Part shown: positions 18,384 to 26,900 of the stretch, piece by piece
Numbering within the stretch: position 1 is the stretch's first letter
Layout: every line of letters begins with the position of its first letter
DNA from: Acidobacteriota bacterium
GTDB taxonomy: Bacteria > Acidobacteriota > Thermoanaerobaculia > Multivoradales > J023
DNA length: 36,296 bases
Direction: 5' to 3'
NCBI GenBank assembly: GCA_029263395.1
Contig: JAJCXO010000069.1
Span: forward strand, 1 to 36,296
Notes under the pieces: model-generated
What the model was told of the DNA's origin: nothing
What the model saw: only the letters and a program-made list of their open reading frames with translations
Database searches by the model: none
Made by a program: the position numbers and the translations under genes

Positions 18384-19406
18384 ATGCTAGCCCTCATCGA
18401 CGACTTCCTCGAATATCTCGAATTGGAGCGCAACCTCTCGCCCCACACGTTGCGGGCCTACCGCGGCGACCTCGACCGCTTCACTACCTTCCTCGCCCGC
18501 GACTACTTCAACCTGCGCCCCGAAGACGTACGGCCGGAATCGGTCGAACCAGCCACGGTGCGGGCCTTTCTGGCGGCGATGACCCGTGATGGACTCAAGA
18601 AACAGAGTCAGGCGCGGGCCCTGTCGGCGGTCAAGAGCCTGTTCCGGTTCGCCTGCCTGAACCAGTTGTTGCCGGCCAACCCGGCCAGCAGCGTGCGCAC
18701 TCCGAAGCAGGAAAAAACCCTGCCTCGTCATCTGCGGCCGGGGGAGGTCGAAAGCCTGATCGAATCGGCCAGCGGCCAGCCCTTGGAAACGCGCGACCGT
18801 GCACTGCTCGAACTGCTCTACGCGACCGGCCTGCGGGTCGGCGAGCTGGTGAGCTTGGACTGGCCCGATCTCGATCTCAACGCACGGGTGCTGAGGGTGA
18901 TGGGCAAAGGAGGCAAGGAACGTATGGTGCCGTTCGGAAATCCCGCCGCCGAGGCTTTGAAAGCATGGCTGCAAGATTGGGATGGCTGGTTTTCGGGTCG
19001 CAACGACGACGTGCAGACCCCGCGACACAACCAGAGCAGCGCTATAAACTCAAAAGGCACAACTGCTAAACGGCCGATTGCTAAACGGCCGACCCGACGC
19101 GCCCAAACTGACGAAGAGCCCGTCTTCCTCAACCATCGCGGGACTCGACTCAGTGATCGGGACGTGCGGCGCATCATCGACCAACGTGCGGCAACAGCCG
19201 GCGTACCGCCAGGGGTCCACCCACACACCCTGCGCCACACCTTCGCTACCCATCTGCTCGAGGAAGGCGCCGATCTGCGCACGATCCAGGAGTTGCTCGG
19301 GCACAGCTCTCTAGCCACCACCCAGCGCTACACCCACGTCGAAATCGAACGCATGTTACGCATCTACCGGGAAAGCCATCCTCGAGCCAAGCTAGATCCC
19401 GTGTAA
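18384..19406 (+). CDS. xerC: tyrosine recombinase XerC
   Basis: Resolves chromosome dimers at dif together with XerD. The N-terminal SAM-like DNA-binding domain spans about 1-95 and the catalytic domain about 115-335. Catalytic residues are R151 (TGLRVGEL), a Lys in GKGGKER (174-180), H281 and R284 (HTLRHTFATHLL), H307 (LGHSSLATTQRYTH) and Y316. The protein has 340 residues, about 40 more than typical. The extra part is a hydrophilic insert at about 199-244, between the lysine hairpin and the FLNHRGTRLS segment, partly built from a 15-bp DNA repeat. The start follows the trmFO stop after 2 bases. It could be a XerD-type paralogue, but the place beside trmFO and hslV is typical for xerC. Confidence 0.93.
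   Translation: MLALIDDFLEYLELERNLSPHTLRAYRGDLDRFTTFLARDYFNLRPEDVRPESVEPATVRAFLAAMTRDGLKKQSQARALSAVKSLFRFACLNQLLPANPASSVRTPKQEKTLPRHLRPGEVESLIESASGQPLETRDRALLELLYATGLRVGELVSLDWPDLDLNARVLRVMGKGGKERMVPFGNPAAEALKAWLQDWDGWFSGRNDDVQTPRHNQSSAINSKGTTAKRPIAKRPTRRAQTDEEPVFLNHRGTRLSDRDVRRIIDQRAATAGVPPGVHPHTLRHTFATHLLEEGADLRTIQELLGHSSLATTQRYTHVEIERMLRIYRESHPRAKLDPV
19064..19092. repeat. 15-bp tandem duplication inside xerC
   Basis: TGCTAAACGGCCGA occurs at 19064-19077 and again at 19079-19092, period 15, giving the in-frame peptide repeat AKRPIAKRP within the XerC insert. Being a multiple of three it keeps the frame. Confidence 0.85.
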
Positions 19407-19600
19407 AAACGCCGGTTGACCGGTCGACCCCTGTGGACTGCGCGGCCTGGGCGGCCCTCTGGCTGCATAACTCGCCTCAGCGCCTGAAAGTCCGCCAACC
19501 CTCTTGGTTACAATAGTTTGGAGAGCTGGAAGCTATTTTCTTGCTCGTACATACTCGCTGCGTGCTCGCTCCACAGAGGAGGCGAGAAGCGGGTTTCTCT

Positions 19601-19623
19601 TGAGTAACAAGAATTGTTACTCA
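19601..19623. repeat. perfect 10-bp inverted repeat
   Basis: TGAGTAACAA and its exact complement TTGTTACTCA flank a 3-base GAA. In DNA this could be an operator; in RNA it could be a stable hairpin. Confidence 0.85.
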
Positions 19624-19717
19624 CATGAAGACGGCCCGGCCGCCGGGTTGCGGTGCTTCCAAGGAACAAGCCTTCTGCCTAGTTCTTCTGCCTCCCGCCA
19701 GGGACGTTATGACTGAG

Positions 19718-19738
19718 CGAGGGACTTTCAGTCCCTCG
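19718..19738. repeat. perfect 9-bp inverted repeat
   Basis: CGAGGGACT and AGTCCCTCG flank a TTC loop. It is 95 bp downstream of the previous inverted repeat and 13 bp upstream of a third, weaker hairpin (19752-19769). Confidence 0.85.
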
Positions 19739-19907
19739 TGCGGGCTGTTTCTTGGCGATGAAACGCCAACAGGCGTGAGAGCTGGATGCAATCACTCTAG
19801 ATTGACGGCAAGACGATTGACGGCAAAAAGCGGTGCCGCGCAGCGTCTGAAGTTTGCACTCTCGCAGCAGGTCACCATGGCTTTCCCCCGAGGCCAGCGG
19901 ACGCTGA

Positions 19908-19913
19908 TACAAT
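19908..19913 (+). promoter_or_regulatory. -10 box (TACAAT) just upstream of hslV
   Basis: TACAAT, part of GATACAAT, ends 10 bases before the hslV ATG, and no ribosome site lies between them. As with trmFO this suggests a transcript that starts very near the start codon. The -35 region is not recognisable. Confidence 0.4.
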
Positions 19914-19923
19914 CCCCCGCCTC

Positions 19924-20463
19924 ATGAGCACATTTTTATCGACAACTGTTCTCCTGGTACGGCGCGATGGTCAGACGGTGATGGCCTCCGATGGCCAGGT
20001 GACACTCAAAGATACGGTGGTGAAAGCCTCCGCCAGCAAAGTCAAACGTGCCGGCAAACACGGTGCCGTGCTGGTCGGCTTTGCCGGCGGCGCGGCCGAT
20101 GGCCTGGCACTCTACACTCGCTTCGAGGCCAAACTCGACGAATACCAGGGCAACCTGGAACGTGCGGTGGTCGAGCTTGCCAAGGATTGGCGCACCGACC
20201 GGGTCTTGCGCCAACTGCAAGCGATGATGATCATCGGCGGTCGCGACCAGAGTTTCCTGATGTCGGGCACCGGCGACTTGATCCAACCGGACGAAGAAGG
20301 TGTCCTCGCCATTGGCTCGGGCTCCAACTATGCCTTGGCCTCGGCGCGAGCACTGATCCGCCATACCGACTTCACTCCCCGTCAAATCGTCGAGGAATCG
20401 ATGAGGATCGCGGCGGAGATCTGCATCTACACTAACGATCATTTGACGATCGAGGAGCTCTAG
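19924..20463 (+). CDS. hslV: ATP-dependent protease subunit HslV (ClpQ)
   Basis: Proteolytic core of the HslUV (ClpYQ) protease, an N-terminal-nucleophile peptidase forming a double hexamer. The 179-residue protein contains [30 protein letters not shown] and the C-terminal [14 protein letters not shown]. The E. coli protein begins M-T-T-I; here the aligned Thr pair is T7-T8, preceded by MSTFLS. This matches the Bacillus subtilis ClpQ/CodW N-terminus (M-S-S-F-H-A-T-T), whose active nucleophile is Ser2. Ser2 may therefore be the nucleophile here as well. hslU follows after 7 bases. Confidence 0.96.
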   Translation: MSTFLSTTVLLVRRDGQTVMASDGQVTLKDTVVKASASKVKRAGKHGAVLVGFAGGAADGLALYTRFEAKLDEYQGNLERAVVELAKDWRTDRVLRQLQAMMIIGGRDQSFLMSGTGDLIQPDEEGVLAIGSGSNYALASARALIRHTDFTPRQIVEESMRIAAEICIYTNDHLTIEEL

Positions 20464-20470
20464 ACCTCCC

Positions 20471-21898
20471 ATGACCAAAGCTCAAACCGGCGGTTCGAGT
20501 GGTAGCTCGGTCGCTGGCATCGAAGCGCCGGCCAGCGTGCCAGCCCTATCCGAGAGTGCCGCTATCGACAATATGGCACCTAGCCAGATCGTCGCCGAGC
20601 TCGACAAGTTTGTTGTCGGCCAGCAAGCCGCCAAACGTGCGGTGGCCATCGCGTTGCGTAATCGTTGGCGCCGCCAGCAGATTCAAGGCACGATGGCGGA
20701 CGAAATTGTCCCCAAGAACATCTTGATGATCGGCGCCACCGGTGTCGGTAAAACAGAGATCGCTCGCCGCCTGGCCAAACTGGCCCGCGCACCGTTCCTC
20801 AAAGTCGAAGCCAGTAAATTCACCGAGGTTGGCTACGTCGGCCGCGATTGTGAGTCGATGATTCGCGATCTGATGGAGATCTCGGTCGCCATGGTGAAGG
20901 AAGAGAAGCGGCGGACTGTGCAGCGGCTCGCCGCCGAACGCGCCGAGGACGGCTTGTTACACTTGTTGGTTCCGCAACCGGCCACCCCCGGCTTCATGTC
21001 CGAGGACGAGACCGACCTCGGACCCACCCGGGAAAAATTCCGTGAGCGGCTTCGTTCCGGCAAGCTTGATCAGCGCAAGGTCGAAATTGAAGTTGAGGAA
21101 GCGCGTTATCCGAGCCTCGAGATGTACACCCCCCAAGGGGGTATGGAAGAGGTTGGTATCAACCTCAAAGAGATGATGCCCGGGCTCTTTGGCCGCCGCA
21201 AGCCGCAGAGCGTCACCGTCGCCGAAGCCCGCAAAATCCTCAAGCAGCAAGAATCCGAGAAACTCATCGATCAACGCCAGGTGGCGCAGGAAGCCGCCCG
21301 CCGCGTGGAACAGGGTGGTCTCATCTTCCTCGACGAAATCGACAAAGTGGCCGGTCGCGAAGGCGGCCGCGGTCCCGATGTCTCCCGCGAAGGGGTCCAA
21401 CGCGACCTGCTGCCGATTGTCGAAGGCACCACAGTCAACACCAAATATGGCATGGTGAAGACGGATCACATCCTGTTCATCGCCGCTGGCGCATTCCATG
21501 TCAGCAAACCGTCCGACTTGATCCCAGAGCTCCAAGGGCGCCTACCGATCCGGGTCGAGCTCAATGACCTCGGCCAGGAAGACTTCGTCCGCATCCTGAC
21601 CGAACCCGAGGCATCGCTCACCAAACAATACGCGGCGCTACTCGCCACCGAAGGCATCGACCTGACCTTCAAAGCCGACGCGATCGAAGAGATTGCTCGA
21701 CTGGCGGTTGCGGTCAACTCACAGACCGAAAACATCGGAGCCCGGCGCCTCGCCACCTTGATGGAGAAACTGCTCGAAGACGTCTCTTTCAAGGCACCCG
21801 AGATGGACCCGCAGGGGGTATCCATCGACGCCGCCTACGTCATCGCGTCGCTCGCCGACATTGCCCAGGACGAAGATTTGAGCCGTTATGTACTCTGA
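20471..21898 (+). CDS. hslU: ATP-dependent protease ATPase subunit HslU (ClpY)
   Basis: AAA+ unfoldase that feeds substrates into HslV. The 475-residue protein has Walker A GATGVGKT (88-95), the pore loop GYVGRD (121-126), the intermediate I-domain (about 130-260), Walker B LIFLDEID (284-291) and the sensor regions. Its C-terminus ends SRYVL, like the ISRFIL tail that inserts into HslV. It carries an N-terminal extension of about 34 Ser/Gly/Ala-rich residues before the usual start ([10 protein letters not shown]), so Met35 is an alternative start. It overlaps the next gene by 11 bases. Confidence 0.97.
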   Translation: MTKAQTGGSSGSSVAGIEAPASVPALSESAAIDNMAPSQIVAELDKFVVGQQAAKRAVAIALRNRWRRQQIQGTMADEIVPKNILMIGATGVGKTEIARRLAKLARAPFLKVEASKFTEVGYVGRDCESMIRDLMEISVAMVKEEKRRTVQRLAAERAEDGLLHLLVPQPATPGFMSEDETDLGPTREKFRERLRSGKLDQRKVEIEVEEARYPSLEMYTPQGGMEEVGINLKEMMPGLFGRRKPQSVTVAEARKILKQQESEKLIDQRQVAQEAARRVEQGGLIFLDEIDKVAGREGGRGPDVSREGVQRDLLPIVEGTTVNTKYGMVKTDHILFIAAGAFHVSKPSDLIPELQGRLPIRVELNDLGQEDFVRILTEPEASLTKQYAALLATEGIDLTFKADAIEEIARLAVAVNSQTENIGARRLATLMEKLLEDVSFKAPEMDPQGVSIDAAYVIASLADIAQDEDLSRYVL

Positions 21899-23072
21899 TC
21901 CCGAACATTCCGCCCCGTTGTCCAGCCGTCGACTCGAGCCCCTTCGTGTCGGCTCAGAACGTCTCGCCCCTGTCGTCGCTTGGCTGTGTCTCGTCTCGGT
22001 GCTCGTGCCGCTGGTCGCATGCGGCAAGAAAGGTGCCCCGCTGCCGCCGCTGCGCAACACGCCAATGACCACCCGCGACTTGCAAGTCAGCCAGCAAGGG
22101 CGTCAAATCCTGTTCGACATGGCCTACCCCAAAACCACGATCAGTGGTTTCAGCCTAGGGGGTATCGATGGTGTGGAGCTGATGCAGCTGGTGAAGCCAG
22201 CTCCTGGAGCGGTCATCATCGACCCTGAGTCAGAGGACGAAGAGGACGAAGAGGACGAAGAGGCCAAACCGCAGCCGCTGCCATCCGCTGACGCACGGGA
22301 ATTCGTCGCTGGCGGTGAGGTACTGCTGACTCTACGCGGCGCTGAGCTCAATGCGGCGGTAGTTGGTGACCGCTTGCAGTTCCGCATTCCATTGGCTGAC
22401 GAGCTGCCGAGTGAACCGACGGCCAACATCTTCGCAGTCCGCACCGTCAAGGGTAACGAGGACTCGCAGCTCTCCAACCGCGCTACCCTGATTCCGATCG
22501 AGCCGCCGTCGGCACCCGGCAACCTACAAGCGCAGGCGACCGCCGACGGTATTGAGCTCAGTTGGGAGGCCGACACCGACTTCGAAGGCTTCGATGTCTT
22601 CCGTCGCGAAGCTCAAGTCAGGGGTTACGACGAAGCACTCGCCCGTGTCGGTGGGGATGTCCGCGCCTACCGTGACACCAGTGCACGATACGAACGACGG
22701 TATATCTATACAGTTCGCGCCGTCGCCAACGTGGCACCGTTGATTCACACCGACGAAGCCGGCGAGCGGGAAATCGAATACAAGGATCGTTTCCCGCCAC
22801 CGTTGCCCGCCAACATTGTCGCCTTGGCCGAACGCGCCAGCGTTCGACTCCGCTGGGATCCAGCAAAGGCCGATGACGTCGCCGGCTACATCATCTATCG
22901 CCGCGAGCCCGGTCGTGACTTCCATCGCATCACCGACAAGCCGGTTGCCAGCACCGAATTCTTGGACCGCAACCTGGCGAGCGGCCTGACCTACGCTTAC
23001 CAACTGCAAGTCGTCGACGAGAACGGCAACGAGAGCGGAAAGAGCGACCCGGTCGTGACCACCGCACGCTGA
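21888..23072 (+). CDS. lipoprotein with LptM-like N-terminus and two fibronectin type III domains
   Basis: A 394-residue predicted lipoprotein. A long signal peptide ends in the lipobox L-V-A-C45. Directly after the lipidated Cys comes GKKGAPLPP, close to the CGxKGPL-x-P motif of LptM (YifL), the small lipoprotein that assists LptD assembly and that in E. coli lies beside dapF. Residues about 110-127 hold an acidic run made of a repeated GAGGACGAA unit. Two FN3-like domains follow (about 205-300 and 306-392, W-x(7)-G-F/Y-x-V/I-Y/F-R-R motifs). Gene order with xerC and dapF nearby supports the LptM link, but an LptM role for a protein this large is inference. Confidence 0.8.
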   Translation: MYSDPEHSAPLSSRRLEPLRVGSERLAPVVAWLCLVSVLVPLVACGKKGAPLPPLRNTPMTTRDLQVSQQGRQILFDMAYPKTTISGFSLGGIDGVELMQLVKPAPGAVIIDPESEDEEDEEDEEAKPQPLPSADAREFVAGGEVLLTLRGAELNAAVVGDRLQFRIPLADELPSEPTANIFAVRTVKGNEDSQLSNRATLIPIEPPSAPGNLQAQATADGIELSWEADTDFEGFDVFRREAQVRGYDEALARVGGDVRAYRDTSARYERRYIYTVRAVANVAPLIHTDEAGEREIEYKDRFPPPLPANIVALAERASVRLRWDPAKADDVAGYIIYRREPGRDFHRITDKPVASTEFLDRNLASGLTYAYQLQVVDENGNESGKSDPVVTTAR

Positions 23073-23088
23073 GTGGATACGAGCGGTA

Positions 23089-23955
23089 ATGCGTACCGCA
23101 CCTACTTTTTTCAAGCTGTCGGGCGCCGGCAACGATTTCATCGCCTTCGCCGAGCCCGAACAGCCGCCCACCGGCGACGAGATCCGCGCCTGGTGTCGGC
23201 GCGGCCTGTCGCTGGGTGCGGATGGTGTTTTTACACTGGAGCGTCGACCAACGGGGCACGGTAGCGGCCCTACCGTCCGCATGGTGCACTACAACGCCGA
23301 TGGCGAACGTAGTGACCTGTGTCTCAACGGCAGCCGCTGCGCCGCTCGCCTCGCCTTCCACCTCGGCTGGCATTCCGAAACCACCCCGCCGGAGCTGCAA
23401 CTCAAGACCGATGCCGGCGTGCTGCGCGCCCACCGCACCGCCGTCGATCGCATCGCCCTCGAGCTACCCAAGATCGTCGAGGCTCCGCAGGAAATCACGC
23501 TCGAAGGAGAGGACTATTCTTTCGACGGTTGGCTCCTTCGGGTTGGCGTTCCTCATTTGGTGCTGGCCTGGCCCGAGCCCCTGAACCACGCCCCCGTCGC
23601 CGAGCTCGGACCCAGCCTTCGTGCCCACCCTGACCTTGGCGAGGGCGGCGCCAACGTCAACTTCGTCCGCTTCTTCGAGCCCAACCGTTGCCAACTCCGC
23701 ACCTTCGAGCGCGGCGTCGAAGCCGAGACCCTAGCCTGCGGCACCGGCATGATCGCCACCGTCGCCGCCGGCCTCGCCGCCAAGCGCCTGACATCACCCG
23801 TCACCGCGCTCACCGCCGGTGGCCACGAAGTGACCGTTGAAGGCGCCTTGGACGGCAGCACTCCCTGGACCCTCGAAGGTGACGCCCGAATCGTCGCCAC
23901 CGGCACCTTACAGAGCGGCGCGATCGGCGGACCGGGCCCGCCAGCGTGGCGATGA
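23089..23955 (+). CDS. dapF: diaminopimelate epimerase
   Basis: Converts LL- to meso-diaminopimelate for lysine and peptidoglycan. The 288-residue protein has K-L-S-G-A-G-N-D-F (9-17) and the two catalytic cysteines: C78 in SDLCLNGSRC and C217 in ETLACGTGM. The first Cys is normally followed by Gly (CGNG); here Leu replaces it (CLNG), which is odd next to the substrate. The rest of the fold appears intact. It lies 16 bases after the lipoprotein gene and is convergent with the long gene that follows (18-bp gap). Confidence 0.93.
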   Translation: MRTAPTFFKLSGAGNDFIAFAEPEQPPTGDEIRAWCRRGLSLGADGVFTLERRPTGHGSGPTVRMVHYNADGERSDLCLNGSRCAARLAFHLGWHSETTPPELQLKTDAGVLRAHRTAVDRIALELPKIVEAPQEITLEGEDYSFDGWLLRVGVPHLVLAWPEPLNHAPVAELGPSLRAHPDLGEGGANVNFVRFFEPNRCQLRTFERGVEAETLACGTGMIATVAAGLAAKRLTSPVTALTAGGHEVTVEGALDGSTPWTLEGDARIVATGTLQSGAIGGPGPPAWR

Positions 23956-23973
23956 CTCGAGCCGCGGAGCGAC

Positions 23974-26900
23974 TCAGAACACGTTGCCAAAACCGAGATA
24001 AAAACGGACGCTTTCGTCGATACCGTCGCGACGATCGAGGGGGAGGGCGATATCGAGACGCAAGGGGCCAGCCGGGGTCGAGGCGCGGAAGCCAACGCCA
24101 AAGGTGGTGAAGAGCTCGGAGTCGAGGCTGCCGGTAGTTCGCCAGATGTTGCCGGCATCGAAGAAGACGAGGCCTCCGAGTTGCTCACCCCAGATCGGGA
24201 AATGTAGCTCTTCATTGAGGACGAAGAGCACTTCGCCACCGAGGGCGTTGCCGGCATCGTCGAGGGGACCGAGGCTCTCGGTGCGATAGCCACGGACCGA
24301 ATATTCGCCGCCGGCACGAAGCCGAGTCACGAAGGGAATCGGAGTGTCCTCGAAGGGTTCGAGAAAGCCAACCCGCATTGAATGCGCCCAGGTCAGCTGC
24401 TTCGACGGATCCCGATCCCGCAGTAAGGAGCGGAAATATTTGAGCTGACTGAACAGTCCGAAGGCCGAGATGTCGCTGCCGATGCTGTCATCGGTGAAGG
24501 TGAAGTCGAGCCCAAACGAAAAACCATCAGCCCGACGCCGACCCAGGGCATGGTCGCGGGTGTCGTAGGTAAGCTGCCAGCCCAGCGATGGGATCTCAAC
24601 ACGCTGCTCGGCTGTACTCAGCACCACACCTTCGTCGAGATCAGCGTCTTTGATCGAGAGATCTTGATGGCGAACGTACACCCGATGGGTGGTCTTGGGA
24701 CCTATAGGAAAGGTCAGCTGTGCCCAGCTTTCGAGGCCATTGACCAGCAGCCCCTCGGTGATCTCGCTTTTCCCTTCCAGGAAAATCTCCAAGCTACCCG
24801 ACGTACCGCGCACCCGCGGCGTCACGTGGTAAAGACGCAGGCTGCGGTCATCGCCATCGGAATACAGAGCGCGCAGGCCGAGGGTGGTGCCTCGACCCCA
24901 CAAGTTCTGATCGATCGCGTCGAGCACAACACCGATCTTCTCGCCGCTTTCCCAGCGACCACCATAGGCGATGAGGTAACGCGGCAACTCATCGAGATTG
25001 AACACAACATGGGTCTCGGATGCCTCCCCATCCATAACCACCTTGGGCTCAGTGGTCGTACGAACACGCTCGAAAAGGCCGGTGCGCCACAACCGACGCC
25101 GCGCCTCGTCGATATCTTTCTTGCGAAAGGTCGATCCGGGCTCGAGGCCAATAATGTGTTCCGCCCAGCTGTCCCGGGTCGCCCGTGCGCCGTCCACCCG
25201 CAGGCCGCCTAGTCGATGTAACGGTCCAAGCTCGATCGTGCAGCGCAGCACCAAATCATGCGGACGGTCGGCCGCAATTGGAACCAGTTCAGTCTCCACT
25301 TCGGCGTCGGCATAACCGCGCTCCTCGAGAGCGTCCTCGATGGCATGAGCTAGGCGAGTGATGTCGTCGGACCGGGCTGGCGCACCTTCCCGCTGCGGAA
25401 ACTTCCTGGCCAGCCTGTCGGCATCCGCCGGCGGCAAACCCAGGATCTCGACTTTGGCGATGCGATTACGCTCCCCGGGCTCCACTTGCACCGTCAACCG
25501 TTTGCCGTCCTCCGATAGCTGACGCGCCGCGATGCGGGCGTCCGGATAACCCAAGGTCCGCAGTGAGCGGACGAGGAACAGATCTGCCCCCGGCACGCCG
25601 GCGGCCAGCTCGACCCGCATCAGACGTGATGCAAACTGGGCAGCAAGGGCTGTTGCCTCGTTCGACGGCACACCCTCGATCATCACCGGGCCAGGATTGA
25701 TCCGCCGACCGCCTTGGGACTCGATCCGCACCAGGCGCGGTGACGTGGCACGTGTTGGATCATCATGCTCTGAAACAACCGTGACCTTTGGATGCAGGAA
25801 ACCTTCACCGCGCAACGCCTTCACCGTTTCGCCTTCGATCTCCACCAGCGACGACGACTCATCCACCGGGTGGTAGGACTGAACGATCAGCCGTCGCGCC
25901 TGGCGCGATGGTGAATCACCCTCGAACTCGAAGTGGACCTGCGGCCCAGTCTCGATTTCGACTCCGACATCCACCCGCTTTCGAGATGCCGGCTCGACGG
26001 TCACCGTCGCCTCGCCTCCGGGATAACCTTGGCCGCGTAATGCTTCGATTACATCGAGTTCGGCGTCGAAAGCCTCGTCGGCGCCAAAGGCGTCCCCCTT
26101 GCGTAATCCCAGGGCTCGCTTCATCCGGCGACGCGAAATCCCCTCCGGGGTGGTGAGCTCGAGCTGCCGCAGCCGCGGCGTCTCGTCGAGCTCCGGACCG
26201 CCGCCACGTTCGAGAATTTGCACCAAGGTCAACCCCTGGTTGTTCTCGTCGTTGGTGAAGATCTGCGCCGTCAGGCTGGGAGCAATATCGAACTCGTGCA
26301 GATCGAGTAGATAAGTCTGTCCTTCGGCTTCCCGAGGATTGACCGAGTAGATGAGATCGACATTCGGAGACACCCGGTAACTCGCCGTCAACCGGGCCTG
26401 AGTGTCGGTCTCGCCAAAAATCGGTAGCGGCTCGAGACTGAGCTCGGTGCGTTCGAGACCACTGGCGAGCGAGCCCGCAAACTGATCGGTGTAATAGCTC
26501 ATCAGGCCGCCGGTGATTTCGCCGGATACGTCGTTGTCGTTCGCCGCCCGCTCACTTTCCCAAAAGCCCCCAGCACCCGGCCCATCGTCGCCGAGGTTGG
26601 ACTGACTGAGGCCGCGACGATTGCCCCGCACCGAGGGATCATCAAACGAGCTGGTGGTCTTCAACACCACCCGTGGCGAGACGATCGGATCCCCCGCCAG
26701 CTCGATCGACGCCTCGTCGATCCGCACCGTCTGGCCGTAGGCGGTGACCTTGCCGCCGGGATCCACTTCGATCTCACCCGAAATCAACGGATTCTCCAGC
26801 GTGCCGCGGACCCGAATCCGGTTCCAGTCGGCACGCAAGTCGGCCAGATTGTTTTTGATTCGCACCCCTTGGGCGGTGACGATCGACAGGTCGAGATCGA

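Larger units (their letters stand above)
19407..19923. other. xerC-hslV intergenic region with a cluster of perfect hairpins
   Basis: 517 bp without a convincing gene. It contains three separate inverted repeats: 19601-19623 (10-bp perfect arms, GAA loop), 19718-19738 (9-bp perfect arms, TTC loop) and 19752-19769 (6-bp arms, ATGAAA loop). It also has a direct repeat GATTGACGGCAA at 19800-19811 and 19815-19826. No hairpin is followed by a T-run, so they are not simple terminators. A structured RNA or a repeat insertion is possible. I could not match it to a riboswitch, tmRNA, SRP RNA or RNase P RNA that I know. Confidence 0.6.

Noticed and set aside
19601-19769. Known riboswitch, 6S RNA, tmRNA, SRP RNA or RNase P RNA in the xerC-hslV gap
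   Set aside because: I compared by eye with the conserved motifs I know for these RNAs and found none; the hairpins are reported only as unexplained structure.
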